Positions 27,331-36,813 are shown, counted from the first letter of the stretch. The stretch: DNA of 64,000 nucleotides from Trueperella pyogenes (GCF_900460345.1 NZ_UHHW01000002.1:1240001-1304000), one strand, 5' to 3'. Program-made: numbers and translations. The notes: generated from the letters alone by a model not told the origin.

Positions 27331-28332
27331 TCAGTTTTGCTTCCGGTAGTGGTCAGTTTTGAACAGGTGTGCAGGAGTTGGTGCAATGCGTTCCACTGCG
27401 CGCAGGCGAACCGACGCGCTGCGCGGGTTTCGCGATATTTCCGCAGAGTCCGCCTTGATGGCTCCCCGCGTGAGTGGCTTGAGATACGGCTTGTGGTCTT
27501 CGAGCTCGATAGGCAGACCGGCCGGCGTCGTTGAGGCAGCCCCTGCCGAGAAGGCGTCCTTCACGATGCGATCCTCGAGGGACTGATAGGACTCGACCGC
27601 GAGCCGCCCGCCCACACGCAGCGACTCAAGGGCGCGCGGGACGGCCGCCTCGAGAACGTCAAGCTCCTCGTTGACCGCGATACGCAACGCCTGGAAAGTG
27701 CGCTTGGCAGGGTTACCGCCCGTGCGTCGGGCAGCCGCCGGTATCGATTCCCGGACGATGTCGACGAGCTCGGCTGTTCGAGTCAACGCAGCTACTTCAC
27801 GACGCCGCACAATCGCCTCAGCGATCCGCAGGGCGAACTTTTCTTCGCCATAGACCCGCAAGATTCGCGCAATCTCCGCCTTGGACGCGGTAGCCAGGAT
27901 GTCCGCCGCCGTCAATCCGATCTGCGGATTCATCCGCATGTCCAGCGGCGCGTCCGCAGCGTAGGAAAATCCACGCTCCGCCTCGTCCAACTGAAGAGAC
28001 GAAACGCCGAGATCCATAAGAATCGCATCCACTTTGCCGTCGTGGCCGTATTCGCCGGCGACCAGGTCGACGTCGTCGTACGTGGTATGAACGGCAACGA
28101 AACGCTCACCGAAGGGTGCAAGGCGCTCCGATGCGAGGCGGATGGCCGTTGGATCGCGATCGATACCGACCACGCGGATAGCCGGAAACTCTCTCAAAAA
28201 CGCCTCAGAGTGACCGCCCATGCCGAGCGTGCAGTCAATGAGAACGCCGTCGGCGAGCGCAGGGGCAAGTAATTCGAGGCAGGTACGAGTAAGGACTGGC
28301 ACGTGTAACGCGTTGTTGTCAGCGTTTACCAC
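27331..28332 (-). CDS. rsmH: 16S rRNA (cytosine-1402 N4) methyltransferase RsmH
   Basis: SAM-dependent enzyme that methylates N4 of C1402 in 16S rRNA near the P site. The 333-residue protein has [20 protein letters not shown] as SAM motif [10 protein letters not shown] as the acidic loop and [18 protein letters not shown], diagnostic for RsmH. The GTG start at 28332 is supported by AAGGAG five bases upstream. It follows mraZ after 77 bases, the standard order. Confidence 0.96.
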   Translation of the reverse strand: MVNADNNALHVPVLTRTCLELLAPALADGVLIDCTLGMGGHSEAFLREFPAIRVVGIDRDPTAIRLASERLAPFGERFVAVHTTYDDVDLVAGEYGHDGKVDAILMDLGVSSLQLDEAERGFSYAADAPLDMRMNPQIGLTAADILATASKAEIARILRVYGEEKFALRIAEAIVRRREVAALTRTAELVDIVRESIPAAARRTGGNPAKRTFQALRIAVNEELDVLEAAVPRALESLRVGGRLAVESYQSLEDRIVKDAFSAGAASTTPAGLPIELEDHKPYLKPLTRGAIKADSAEISRNPRSASVRLRAVERIAPTPAHLFKTDHYRKQN

Positions 28333-28409
28333 TACTACTCCTTCCTCTTATGTGACCCAACACCGGTGGCCTGAAGCTGGGGAATTGCCGCAGGACACCG
28401 GCGCGAGTG

Positions 28410-28841
28410 TCAAATGAGCCCAGGGATGAGCTCGTCTTCCCTATCCGCGAATTCGGATTCAGTTGCCTCGAGGTACGAATTCCACTTCGCCAAGTCCCAC
28501 ACCTCGACGCGCGCACCTGATCCGATGACCGCCACCTCCCGATCGAGACCCGCGTATTCACGCAGTGCAATCGGGATAGTCACGCGGCCTTGCTTATCCG
28601 GTATTTGGTCATTGGCCCCCGATAGGAAGACGCGGGTGTAGTTACGCGCGTCCTTGGAGGTCATGGGCGCCTGGCGGAGATTGTCCAAAATGTTTTCGAA
28701 CTCCGACATGGGGAAAAGGTAGAGGCAGTGTTCCTGTCCACGCGTCATCACCAGACCGCCCTGCAGCTGATCTCGAAATTTCGCAGGGAGGATGAGCCGA
28801 CCCTTGTCGTCTAAACGCGGTTCGTACGTACCAAGGAACAT
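28410..28841 (-). CDS. mraZ: MraZ, transcriptional regulator of the dcw cluster
   Basis: AbrB-fold DNA-binding protein that controls its own dcw operon. The 143 residues contain two copies of the family signature: [16 protein letters not shown] near the N-terminus and [16 protein letters not shown] in the middle. It forms ring-shaped oligomers in other species. The upstream DNA holds TGGG-type direct repeats that look like its binding sites, so autoregulation is likely. It is the first gene of the cluster; GGGGG lies five bases before the ATG. Confidence 0.96.
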   Translation of the reverse strand: MFLGTYEPRLDDKGRLILPAKFRDQLQGGLVMTRGQEHCLYLFPMSEFENILDNLRQAPMTSKDARNYTRVFLSGANDQIPDKQGRVTIPIALREYAGLDREVAVIGSGARVEVWDLAKWNSYLEATESEFADREDELIPGLI

Positions 28842-28863
28842 CTACACCCCCTTCTTCCCGTGA

Positions 28864-28904
28864 CCTCCACTTTACCCCACTTTACTCCCCATGCAAGCCC
28901 ACAA
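28864..28904 (-). promoter_or_regulatory. MraZ-box-like direct repeats upstream of mraZ
   Basis: On the minus strand the motif AAAGTGGRG occurs twice in tandem 10 bases apart, preceded by TGGGG and TGGGC at similar spacing. Direct TGGG repeats at about one helical turn are the known MraZ operator layout. They lie 23-63 bases upstream of the mraZ ATG. Confidence 0.6.
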
Positions 28905-29524
28905 CACCTATTTGGGTCATATTTTTTACCGCAATTTCAACGAAAAATGAGGTGGAGGGATTTTTCGACTTTAGGCCACATTTCGGGCGCGCATCCTCAC
29001 TGAAAACGGTTAAATAGGTATTTTCAGGCGCGCTGAAGTGGGCGGCAGCCCAGGGACATACGCGACGCTTCACATAAACACCGCACCGTTTTAGTGCACA
29101 GGGGTCGCGGATCTCAGCGTAGCGACGAAAAAGCAGGCCTCGGCCTATTGCCAGCGCGGCCGGCTTGCCGGAACCACACTAACCTGATCGCCGCGTTAGT
29201 AAAACGTTGCAGATTGCTACAGCGGCCCTGTGTGCCAGCGTTGTTACGGGTCAGTATGGGGTCACTTTTGTTGTTGGGTGCGGGGAATTTGGGATTCTTG
29301 AGCAGTGGGGCTGAGGCGGACTCAGGGGCAGGCTTCGTTTAACCCCGTATCCCGACAGTTCTCTTGAGAGTGTGGCCTACCTGCCGAGAGCTTGTCGACA
29401 GTTCTTTTGAAAATACCGTCCACCGATTCATATACGGGCCTAGTGGAGCCTATATTCATGTTTTATGCCGGGCACCCGGCCGGCCGACACGGCGCCCGGC
29501 TGGCGGACAACGCGCGGATCAGCC

Positions 29525-29553
29525 CCAAAAGAAAAATGCGGCCGAAGCCGCAT
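29525..29553 (-). terminator. Rho-independent terminator of the DUF3040 gene
   Basis: A 7-bp perfect stem with a stable UUCG tetraloop (29536-29553) followed on the minus strand by TTTTCTTTT, 18 bases after the stop. It is a textbook terminator. Confidence 0.92.
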
Positions 29554-29571
29554 GTGGTGGAAAATGGAGCG

Positions 29572-29946
29572 TTAACGTTGCTGGCGCTTACGCCACTCCT
29601 CCATCTGTTTCTCCATGAAAGACGAATTCGAGCCACGATCTTTGCGCGGAGTGCCAGCTTCGCCCGCCACCTTTCGCAGGCCCTCTGAGACGTACCACAA
29701 GCCCCCAAAGACGACGAGAACGCCGAGAACGCCGACGACAACCATCTCTCCGGCCACGCCACCCAGAACTATCATGAGTCCAAGAACCGCGACGATCAGG
29801 CCAACAACCAGGTGTTTTGGCGACATGGCCGTGCGGGTGAAGCCCGCATCCTCCGGAGCCAGCGACTCTGCAAGTTTCGGGTCGTCATCAGCGAGTTGCG
29901 CCTCGAGCTGCTCAAGCATTCTACGTTCGTAGTCAGAAAGGGCCAT
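29572..29946 (-). CDS. DUF3040 membrane protein
   Basis: A 124-residue actinobacterial protein of unknown function. It starts MALSDYERRMLEQLEAQLADDDPKLAESL, the conserved DUF3040 N-terminus, then has two adjacent hydrophobic segments (VVGLIVAVLGLMIVLGG and MVVVGVLGVLVVFGGLWYV) and a basic tail ending EEWRKRQQR. ATG 29946 follows GGGAGA. DUF3040 genes often lie near mraZ in actinobacteria, which hints at a link to envelope growth without proving one. Confidence 0.88.
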   Translation of the reverse strand: MALSDYERRMLEQLEAQLADDDPKLAESLAPEDAGFTRTAMSPKHLVVGLIVAVLGLMIVLGGVAGEMVVVGVLGVLVVFGGLWYVSEGLRKVAGEAGTPRKDRGSNSSFMEKQMEEWRKRQQR

Positions 29947-30036
29947 GTCTTCTCCCAGCCTTTGTTGGTCATCTAACCATATCAAATTCGAACCCGCGCA
30001 CGCCTAGCGCTTTTCGCGCCGCGGATAATTGCCGGG

Positions 30037-31254
30037 TCAAACCGCATCGTCGTTCAAGAGCGAACACGGACCGAGCGCTCCCATACCGAACCGCGAGCGC
30101 ACCGAGTCCATCGCCGCTTCAACCTTGCCGCGTCGACCGTCGTCGATAAGGGAAAGCTGAACGCCTTCCTCTGGGTCGGCGAGGTTGTCCGCCTTGACTC
30201 CGATAAGGCGGATGCCCCCGTCAGGTACACTGATCCCCTCAAGTAGCCGACGGGCGGCAGCTACGATGTCTGCTGCCAGATTGGTGGGCGCCCCGAGCGT
30301 GAGCGAGCGCGAGATTGTCGAGAAATCAGCAGCCGCACGCACCTTGATCCCAACCGTCCAGGCGACGAACGAGTGGGCGCGCAGTCGGCGGGCGACGTCG
30401 TGGGCGAGATAAAGCAACACCTTATCCGCTTCTTGACGCGATATGGGGTCGAAGAAGGTCTGTTCGCGGCTGATGGACTTTTCGCGTCGTTCGGGAGTCA
30501 CTGGCCGGGGGTCATGGCCCATAGCGAGCGCGTACAGATGCGCGCCGGCGGCGTCGCCAAGGAGGCTACGTAGCCGAGTCTCGCCGAGTGCGGCCAGTTC
30601 GCCAACCGTATAGATCCCCTTGCGATCGAGCTTCTGACGCGTTTTCTCCCCGACTCCCCAGAGCGCCCCGACGGGTAACGAGTGCAAGAAGGCGAGCGTC
30701 TGGTCTGCCGGGACGAGGAGCAGGCCGTCGGGTTTAGCATGGGCGGAGGCCACCTTCGCCACATGTTTGGTGGCAGCGACGCCGATCGAGGCAGCTACGT
30801 GTTCTTGTGCGCGGATTCGGCGGCGCAACTCGGTGGCGATTTGCACTGGGGATCCGAAGATTTTTCGGGAGCCGCTGACGTCGAGAAAGGCTTCGTCCAC
30901 CGAGATGGGCTCCACTAGTGGGGTGACTTCTTCGAAGATTGCCATGATCCGCGCGGAGACTGCGCTGTACAGGCCGCGCGAGGGCGGGAGGATGGCCAGG
31001 TGTGGGCACAGCCGCTTCGCCTGGGCCACAGGCATTGCTGAGTTAACGCCGTATCTACGTGCCTCATAGGAGGCTGCCGCGATGACGCCGCGATCCTGGC
31101 CACCCACAGCCACTGGCTTGCCGACCAGTTCAGGTCGCGTGAGCAGTTCGACCGAGACGAAGAAGGCGTCCATGTCCACGTGAAGGATGTTGGTCTGCGA
31201 ATCGTCGCTGCCCCAGTCCTTCTTCGCAGTAGCTGATCGCGGCGCGCGAGACAT
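30037..31254 (-). CDS. dinB: DNA polymerase IV (Y-family translesion polymerase)
   Basis: Error-prone polymerase that bypasses damaged template. The 405-residue protein shows ILHVDMDAFFVSVELL and SVDEAFLDVSGS, the catalytic palm carboxylates, then the thumb segment GVGEKTRQKLDRKGIYTVGEL and a little-finger domain. The C-terminus (SLLNDDAV) has no evident beta-clamp peptide of the QLSLF type, although VQLSLIDD occurs about 40 residues before the end. No SOS box is visible in the 46-base upstream gap. Confidence 0.95.
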   Translation of the reverse strand: MSRAPRSATAKKDWGSDDSQTNILHVDMDAFFVSVELLTRPELVGKPVAVGGQDRGVIAAASYEARRYGVNSAMPVAQAKRLCPHLAILPPSRGLYSAVSARIMAIFEEVTPLVEPISVDEAFLDVSGSRKIFGSPVQIATELRRRIRAQEHVAASIGVAATKHVAKVASAHAKPDGLLLVPADQTLAFLHSLPVGALWGVGEKTRQKLDRKGIYTVGELAALGETRLRSLLGDAAGAHLYALAMGHDPRPVTPERREKSISREQTFFDPISRQEADKVLLYLAHDVARRLRAHSFVAWTVGIKVRAAADFSTISRSLTLGAPTNLAADIVAAARRLLEGISVPDGGIRLIGVKADNLADPEEGVQLSLIDDGRRGKVEAAMDSVRSRFGMGALGPCSLLNDDAV

Positions 31255-31288
31255 GCCCCTCCCTTCGTTGAGTCCTCACTGTTGAGTC

Positions 31289-31294
31289 TAGACT
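31289..31294 (+). promoter_or_regulatory. -10 element of a putative leaderless promoter
   Basis: TAGACT lies exactly six bases before ATG 31301, the same arrangement as upstream of dnaE. TTGAGT at 31268-31273 could serve as a -35 with a short 15-base spacer. Confidence 0.5.
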
Positions 31295-31300
31295 GTGCTC

Positions 31301-32128
31301 ATGCCACGCAAAAAAGCACAAGCAACACACGTCCAGACTCGCATGTCCGCCATCGACGTCGTCGAACGCGATGGCCTTGTCACCTTGTACGTGGACGGCG
31401 TGGAGTCCTCCACCATTGACCCGCTCGACCCGGCTCACCTGGAGTTCGAGTACATGCAGCACGTTCAGATCGCCGCCGATTCGATGTTTGAGGCCGGCGT
31501 TTCCATTCGGGCGCTACATTTGGGCGGTGCCGGATGCGCGCTGGCGCGTGCAATCGACGCCGTCCGCCCAGGCTCACGGCAGCTCGCTGTTGAGATCGAC
31601 CCCGAGCTTGCCACGCTCGTGCGCGAATGGATCGATCTGCCGCCCTCACCTCGGCTTCGTATCCGCGCCGAGGATGCGCGCGTGACCTTGGATACGAACA
31701 AGGGCTCGTGGGATCTCATCGTCCGCGACGCTTTTGCTGCCGGGCGTGTCCCCCGCCAGCTGACGACTGTGGAGGCCCACGCACAGGCCGCCAGGCTTTT
31801 GAGCAGTGGCGGCCTGTACGCGCTCAACATTGCTGGCGAAGCCGGTCTCGCGCCGGTCTACGACGAGGTGCTGGCAGTAAAAATGAGTTTTCCTCACCTC
31901 GCCGCGATCGCTGATCCGTCGATCCTCAAGGGTCGTCGCTTCGGCAACGTCATCCTGCTTGCCTCCCCCAATCCGCTTCCTTTTGAGTCGATCTGCCGGG
32001 CCATTCGGCGGCTGCCGCTGCCTACCACCGCGCTCTCCCAGACGCGCTTGGAGGAATCGGCGCGCGGCGCTCGCCTCGTTCACGACGCCGACGTCGGCTG
32101 GCCACCAGAAACCGTAGACTCGCCATAG
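31301..32128 (+). CDS. Spermidine-synthase-like SAM-binding protein
   Basis: A 275-residue protein of the spermidine synthase/methyltransferase fold. The nucleotide-binding motif is ALHLGGAGCALARAI, the acidic loop AVEIDPELATLVREW, and SWDLIVRDAFAAGRVP corresponds to the active-site DAF region. There is no speD or other polyamine gene nearby, so real spermidine synthesis is doubtful; many actinobacteria carry such orphan homologues. GTG 31295 two codons upstream is an alternative, but ATG 31301 has a -10 at leaderless distance. It converges with the PAC2 gene. Confidence 0.8.
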   Translation: MPRKKAQATHVQTRMSAIDVVERDGLVTLYVDGVESSTIDPLDPAHLEFEYMQHVQIAADSMFEAGVSIRALHLGGAGCALARAIDAVRPGSRQLAVEIDPELATLVREWIDLPPSPRLRIRAEDARVTLDTNKGSWDLIVRDAFAAGRVPRQLTTVEAHAQAARLLSSGGLYALNIAGEAGLAPVYDEVLAVKMSFPHLAAIADPSILKGRRFGNVILLASPNPLPFESICRAIRRLPLPTTALSQTRLEESARGARLVHDADVGWPPETVDSP

Positions 32129-32149
32129 CCAGCTAACGGGGACACCCGG

Positions 32150-33214
32150 TTACTTGGAGTCTGGTTCTTCAGAAGACTGGTCTTGTGGCTCATCTGTCTC
32201 GTTTTGGCGCATAAACCTGCCAAAGCCCACGCGTAGACCATTGCCAAACCGTCGCAGATCTGCACTAACGCCGCGCTGCTCGGTCTTCGTCTTGTGAACA
32301 GGGTCGAGATTCTTTTGCACCCGATCGAGCGGAGAGGACTCATGCGAGGCGAGGAACTGCTCCACGGCGTCGCCAATCTCCTCCGACGACGGGATAGCTG
32401 GCACACTCTCCTCGTTGGTGACGAAACCGATATCGGAGGAGTCGTAGTCCTTTTCTAGGTGTCGAATAAGATCGTCGAAATCGGATCCTTCTTCGCGCAT
32501 CCCTGCCAGAGCCACGTGCTGGTTATCCTCCAGCTGCTCCAGATCGCCCAATGGGAACGTTGGGCCGCCGCGAGCCGCCAACATTTTCACTGCCGCGAGG
32601 GCACCTGCGAAGAACGGATTCTCGCCGCGCACCAGGTAGAACGGCACCCGCACGCGGATATTAACCACTGGTATGGAACGCTGCCCCGCCTTGTATTCAA
32701 AGACGTCAGAAAGCTCTGCAAAATGCTCCGCGAAGCCCTCCACCACCGGGTGCTCGCCCGCAGATTCGGTGGTACGGATAAGCATGTCGACGGGGCGAGT
32801 GTGCGGGATCGGGGCCGGCATCGCAGAAAATGAATAGACGGTTTCCACATGGAATCGCTCCACAATTTCCAAGATGTCTTCCGACACAGCGTTCCACTGA
32901 AAGTCGGGTTCGAGACCAGTGAGGTAGAGGAAAGACTCGCCGAGAACGTCGGTGACCAGCATGAGGTCCAGGTGGGGCATCCGCATATCCACGATGTGGC
33001 CGTCAGAATAGCTGACGATCGGGCGCTGGGCACGGAAATCGAAGAGGGCGTCCGGGTTAAAGGAGCCGATTTTCTCCGCGTCGAGAGTGTTAATGGTGGC
33101 GTCAATAGCTTGTGCGGTGTTTCCCGCGTCGATGAGCGGGTCAACCAGATTGAGCACCAGCGTGCGAACCCGCAAATCCTGCGCGTGTGCGTCAAGTGTA
33201 TAGAAACGTGCCAC
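32150..33214 (-). CDS. PAC2-family (proteasome assembly chaperone-like) protein
   Basis: A 354-residue PAC2/DUF75 protein. The recognisable core runs from PHLDLMLVTDVLGESFLYLTG through VETVYSFSAMPAPIPHTRP to VNIRVRVPFYLVRGENPFFAGALAAVKML. No proteasome genes are in this window and the bacterial function is not established. GTG 33214 is chosen over ATG 33220 because the Shine-Dalgarno AAGGAGG is directly against the ATG but six bases from the GTG. The last 100 residues are acidic and probably disordered. Confidence 0.82.
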   Translation of the reverse strand: MARFYTLDAHAQDLRVRTLVLNLVDPLIDAGNTAQAIDATINTLDAEKIGSFNPDALFDFRAQRPIVSYSDGHIVDMRMPHLDLMLVTDVLGESFLYLTGLEPDFQWNAVSEDILEIVERFHVETVYSFSAMPAPIPHTRPVDMLIRTTESAGEHPVVEGFAEHFAELSDVFEYKAGQRSIPVVNIRVRVPFYLVRGENPFFAGALAAVKMLAARGGPTFPLGDLEQLEDNQHVALAGMREEGSDFDDLIRHLEKDYDSSDIGFVTNEESVPAIPSSEEIGDAVEQFLASHESSPLDRVQKNLDPVHKTKTEQRGVSADLRRFGNGLRVGFGRFMRQNETDEPQDQSSEEPDSK

Positions 33215-33371
33215 GATCATCCTCCTTGTCCTACATTCTCATAACACCAAGATAATGGCGAATAATTCCGCTGAAAGCCTGCATCATTCCTCCCGCAGCA
33301 TCACAGCCGCATAACGTGCATGTAGCGAGAAAAAGGGAGATAATTGAAGGCCGCAAAGTTAGGGGTAGCTA

Positions 33372-35594
33372 GTGCACAAATCCGCAATTGAACGGGCCAT
33401 CGCCGAAGAACAAGACTTCGTCGATATCGCCTACACCGCACTCGACCGCCAGCGAGAGTACTACCAAGGCCAACTCACCCGCGTCCGTGCCCAGGGCGGG
33501 CGCGGCACACCGGGAGCCGTTTCCGAACGCGATTCCTTCGCCACACATTATGAAGACAATCTGCTTCGCCTGCGCAACGTAGAAGACCGGCTCGTCATGG
33601 GACGGCTCGACCACGTGGACAACAGCGTCACCCACATCGGCCGCATGACCTTGCGCGACGAGGATCAGCAGATCGTCCTCACTGACTGGCGAGCGCCCCA
33701 ATCTGAGCCGTTTTATCAGGCGACTGCCGCCCAGCCTGGCGACGTCGTGCGGCGTCGTCACATCCAAACCCGCATGCGTAAGGTCACTGGAGTTGAAGAT
33801 GAGCTCCTCAGCCACAGCGACTCGAATAGGCTCAATCTCACCGGCGAAGGTGCCCTCATGTCGGCCATGGCGCAAGCCCGTGACGGCAAGATGGGCGACA
33901 TCGTAGCCACCATTCAGGCCGAACAGGATCGCATCATCCGCTCCGACAGCGCCGGAGTGCTCGTCGTCCAGGGCGGGCCCGGCACGGGCAAGACGGCCGT
34001 CGCTCTGCATCGCGCCGCCTATCTGCTCTACGCACACCGCGAGCGGCTATCTCGCTCCGGTGTGCTGGTCATTGGCCCCTCCCCTATTTTCCTGCGTTAC
34101 ATCGACCAAGTCCTGCCCTCGCTCGGAGAATCTGACGTCGTCTCGACGACGATCGACGAGTTGCTGCCCGGCGTGAGCCCGAACGCGACCGAAGCGGCCG
34201 CCGTCGCGCAGATCAAGGGCCGGCCCGTCTGGGCCGACATTGCCAGAAGGGCCGTACGCACCATCGTGGAAAAGCCGCTTCACGCACCGGTGTCCTTCAC
34301 CATTGACGGCAAGACGATCACCTTGACCCCGGAGATGGTCGAGGATGCCCAACGGCGTGCTCGCCGCACCGGTAAGCCGCACAACCAGGCGCGCGAGACA
34401 TACGCCCGGCGCCTGGTCACGCAGCTTGCTGAACAACTTGCCACAGCGTTCGAGACCACGCTGGAGGATTCGGGCTGGCTCGTCTCCGACGTTGCCGAGT
34501 CAATCGATGCCCGCAGAGAGATCAACCTCCGATGGCTGCCGACCTCACCCGTGACGCTTCTCGAACGGCTCTATCGCGTCCCTGAGCTCCTCGCACGCGT
34601 GGCTCCTGAGCTATCGACTGACGAACGCCGCCTCCTCTACCGCGAGCGCGGTTCCGGTGTGACAGCAGCCGACATTCCCATCCTCGACGAGCTCGCCGAG
34701 CATCTTGGCGAGCTCGTCTCCGATGCGGACCGGCGCGCATATGCCGCGCAGGCAAGCGAAGAGCGCCAACTTAACGACTACGTATCCTCCACCATGCAGG
34801 CCATGGGGCTAGGAGGCGGTATCGTCAACACCGACATGATGACTCAACGAGTAGCTGATGCGGGCGCAGGAGAGAGCCTGGCCGAACGCGCCGCGCGTGA
34901 ACGCACGTGGACGTACGGGCACGTCGTCGTCGATGAGGCGCAAGAGCTCACTGCCATGCAGTGGCGTATGGTCGAGCGGCGCAACCCTGCCAAATCCATG
35001 ACCCTCGTCGGCGACCTTGACCAGCGTCCTGCAGGTTCCCCCGAAGGTGGTTGGCCTGCCGCTATCGGCCCGCTGGCTGATTACCACCGGGTCGAGAAAT
35101 TGACCATCTCCTATCGCACGCCCGCGTCTGTGTTGGATAAGGCCAGTGAGGTGATGGAGGCGCATGGGCACCCCGTGGGGTTCATGCGTGCTGCGCGCGA
35201 TCTGCCGGGTGCGCTCGCCCTCCACCAAGGTGGGGATGAGGAGTTGATTGACCTCATCGCCACCGCCTGCCGCGAGCTCGATGAGGAATTTGGGCCGGGG
35301 CATGGATCAGTGGGCGTCATTGCGGCGAAATCGAACGCCGAACGCGTCGGACACGCCCTCGAAAACGCCGAGCGTCTCAATGAATGGACACTCGACCGGA
35401 CTGGTCATGAGATTTCCGCGAGAATACAAGTGTTGACCGCGTGGATGTCCAAGGGGCTCGAGTACGACGTCGTCGTGCTCGTAGAACCGGAGGACATCTT
35501 CAACGACGGGCCAGGTGACCTCTACGTCGCCATGACCCGCCCCACACGACGACTCGATGTCCTCGCACGCGGCCCGCTGCCAAAGGGTTTCTAG
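33372..35594 (+). CDS. HelD/HelR-type RNA polymerase-associated motor ATPase
   Basis: A UvrD-like SF1 ATPase of 740 residues, the length of actinobacterial HelD. The N-terminus (1-80) is charged and helical (ERAIAEEQDFVDIAYTALD), as in the arm that enters the RNA polymerase secondary channel. GGPGTGKT (201-208) is Walker A, VVVDEAQELTAMQWRMV is motif II, and VGDLDQRPAGSP and LTAWMSKGLEYDVVVL follow. HelD proteins clear stalled polymerase and some (HelR) give rifamycin tolerance; that role is inferred here. No rifamycin-associated element was recognised upstream. GTG start with AGGGG six bases ahead. Confidence 0.9.
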   Translation: MHKSAIERAIAEEQDFVDIAYTALDRQREYYQGQLTRVRAQGGRGTPGAVSERDSFATHYEDNLLRLRNVEDRLVMGRLDHVDNSVTHIGRMTLRDEDQQIVLTDWRAPQSEPFYQATAAQPGDVVRRRHIQTRMRKVTGVEDELLSHSDSNRLNLTGEGALMSAMAQARDGKMGDIVATIQAEQDRIIRSDSAGVLVVQGGPGTGKTAVALHRAAYLLYAHRERLSRSGVLVIGPSPIFLRYIDQVLPSLGESDVVSTTIDELLPGVSPNATEAAAVAQIKGRPVWADIARRAVRTIVEKPLHAPVSFTIDGKTITLTPEMVEDAQRRARRTGKPHNQARETYARRLVTQLAEQLATAFETTLEDSGWLVSDVAESIDARREINLRWLPTSPVTLLERLYRVPELLARVAPELSTDERRLLYRERGSGVTAADIPILDELAEHLGELVSDADRRAYAAQASEERQLNDYVSSTMQAMGLGGGIVNTDMMTQRVADAGAGESLAERAARERTWTYGHVVVDEAQELTAMQWRMVERRNPAKSMTLVGDLDQRPAGSPEGGWPAAIGPLADYHRVEKLTISYRTPASVLDKASEVMEAHGHPVGFMRAARDLPGALALHQGGDEELIDLIATACRELDEEFGPGHGSVGVIAAKSNAERVGHALENAERLNEWTLDRTGHEISARIQVLTAWMSKGLEYDVVVLVEPEDIFNDGPGDLYVAMTRPTRRLDVLARGPLPKGF

Positions 35595-35608
35595 GGAAAG
35601 AGTGAACG

Positions 35609-36811
35609 GTGCGAATCCTGCTTCTTGAAAGTCCACATGAGGTCTCCGATGAGATTTTTGCCCAATACGGCATCGATGTGGAAAGAGTCTCCGGTTCCCT
35701 CAGCGAAGACGAACTGATCGAACGCCTACGCGGCTTCGACATGGTAGGCATCAGGTCGAAGACGAATATCACCCGCCGGGTGATCGAGGCTTGCCCTCAG
35801 CTAACTGCCATCGGCGCCTACTGCATCGGGACAAATCAGATCGATCTCGAAGCCGCCTCCGACCACGGAATCGCCGTGTTCAATGCGCCCTACTCCAACA
35901 CCCGCTCGGTCGTCGAAATGGCAATCGGCGAACTCATCGCCCTCGTCCGCCGCATTCCCTCCAAGAACGCCGCCCTGCACGCAGGGCTATGGCAAAAGAC
36001 CGCCGAAGGCGCCCACGAGGTGCGCGGCAAGACACTCGGCCTTATCGGCTACGGGTCAATCGGTTCCCAGCTATCCGTGGTTGCCGAGGCCATGGGCATG
36101 AAGGTTATCTACCACGACATCGCAGAACGTCTTGCCCTGGGCAACGCCACTGCCGTTCCCCTCGACATGCTCCTGTCTACCGCCGATATCATCTCCCTGC
36201 ATATCGACGGGCGCCCGGCGAACACGGGCTACTTTAACGCGGAGAAATTCGCCAAGCTGAAGGATGGCGTCATCCTCCTCAATCTGGCTCGCGGTCACGT
36301 CATGGACCTCGATGCGTTGCATGAGGCTGTCATTTCCGGCAAGGTTGCCGGTGCAGCAGTCGACGTCTTCCCCTCCGAACCGCTCAAGAACGGCGATCCG
36401 TTCTCCAGCGTGCTCTGTGGCCTGGACAACGTCATTCTCACTCCACACATTGGCGGCTCGACCCTCGAGGCGCAGGAGTCGATCGGCGTCTTCGTCACCA
36501 ACAAACTCCTCAACTACTGGCGCAAAGGCTCCACCGAGCTCTCGGTCAATACGCCCAACATCGCCACAGCGCCGGACGCCGAATCACTCCAGCGTGTGGC
36601 TTGGTATCATTGGAATACTCCCGGCGCGCTTGCGGACGTTAACCGACTCTTCGCCGACGAAGGTGTCAATGTCACTTTCCAATCCCTGGCCACCCAGGGT
36701 GAATACGGTTATATGGTCACTGATACCGCATCTAAGATTCCGCCCGTGATCCTCGAGCGCCTCGCGCAGGCGAAGGCACACATTCGTCTGCGAGTATTGA
36801 CACGAGTTTAG
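35609..36811 (+). CDS. serA: D-3-phosphoglycerate dehydrogenase
   Basis: Oxidises 3-phosphoglycerate in the first step of serine synthesis. At 400 residues it is the shorter, E. coli-like form: substrate domain, NAD domain with LIGYGSIGSQLSVVAEAMGM, the catalytic LNLARGHVMD and TPHIGGSTLEAQESIG, and a C-terminal ACT domain (NTPGALADVNRLFADEGVNV) for serine feedback. Mycobacterial SerA is longer, with an extra ASB domain absent here. GTG start 14 bases after the helD-like gene, so possibly co-transcribed. Confidence 0.92.
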   Translation: MRILLLESPHEVSDEIFAQYGIDVERVSGSLSEDELIERLRGFDMVGIRSKTNITRRVIEACPQLTAIGAYCIGTNQIDLEAASDHGIAVFNAPYSNTRSVVEMAIGELIALVRRIPSKNAALHAGLWQKTAEGAHEVRGKTLGLIGYGSIGSQLSVVAEAMGMKVIYHDIAERLALGNATAVPLDMLLSTADIISLHIDGRPANTGYFNAEKFAKLKDGVILLNLARGHVMDLDALHEAVISGKVAGAAVDVFPSEPLKNGDPFSSVLCGLDNVILTPHIGGSTLEAQESIGVFVTNKLLNYWRKGSTELSVNTPNIATAPDAESLQRVAWYHWNTPGALADVNRLFADEGVNVTFQSLATQGEYGYMVTDTASKIPPVILERLAQAKAHIRLRVLTRV

Positions 36812-36813
36812 CG

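Larger units (their letters stand above)
28842..29571. other. 730-base intergenic region between mraZ and the DUF3040 gene
   Basis: The only long gene-free stretch. The mraZ-proximal 100 bases hold the MraZ-like boxes and AT-rich DNA likely to contain the promoter. AAATAGGTRTT occurs in opposite orientations at 28904-28914 and 29013-29023. A composite inverted repeat (CTGAAAA/TTTTCAG, 29000-29027, inside GCGCGC arms 28987-29033) follows. From about 29090 to 29460 I see no coding pattern, RNA gene or full mobile element; 29240-29300 looks like a possible IS end but without a partner repeat. A terminator for the DUF3040 gene lies at the right end. Confidence 0.6.

Noticed and set aside
29236..29300. 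Possible end of an insertion sequence
   Set aside because: The wording resembles IS termini, but no matching inverted partner, target duplication or transposase fragment was found in the window.
29094..29342. Possible small plus-strand gene in the gap upstream of mraZ
   Set aside because: GTG start without a Shine-Dalgarno, no recognisable motif, and irregular codon use. Left as non-coding.
29466..29510. GC-rich inverted repeat as a second terminator
   Set aside because: The partial pairing of GCCGGGC/GCCCGGC has no U-run and lies beyond a textbook terminator at 29525-29553.
33218..33220. ATG start for the PAC2 protein
   Set aside because: The Shine-Dalgarno is directly against this ATG; GTG 33214 has proper spacing.
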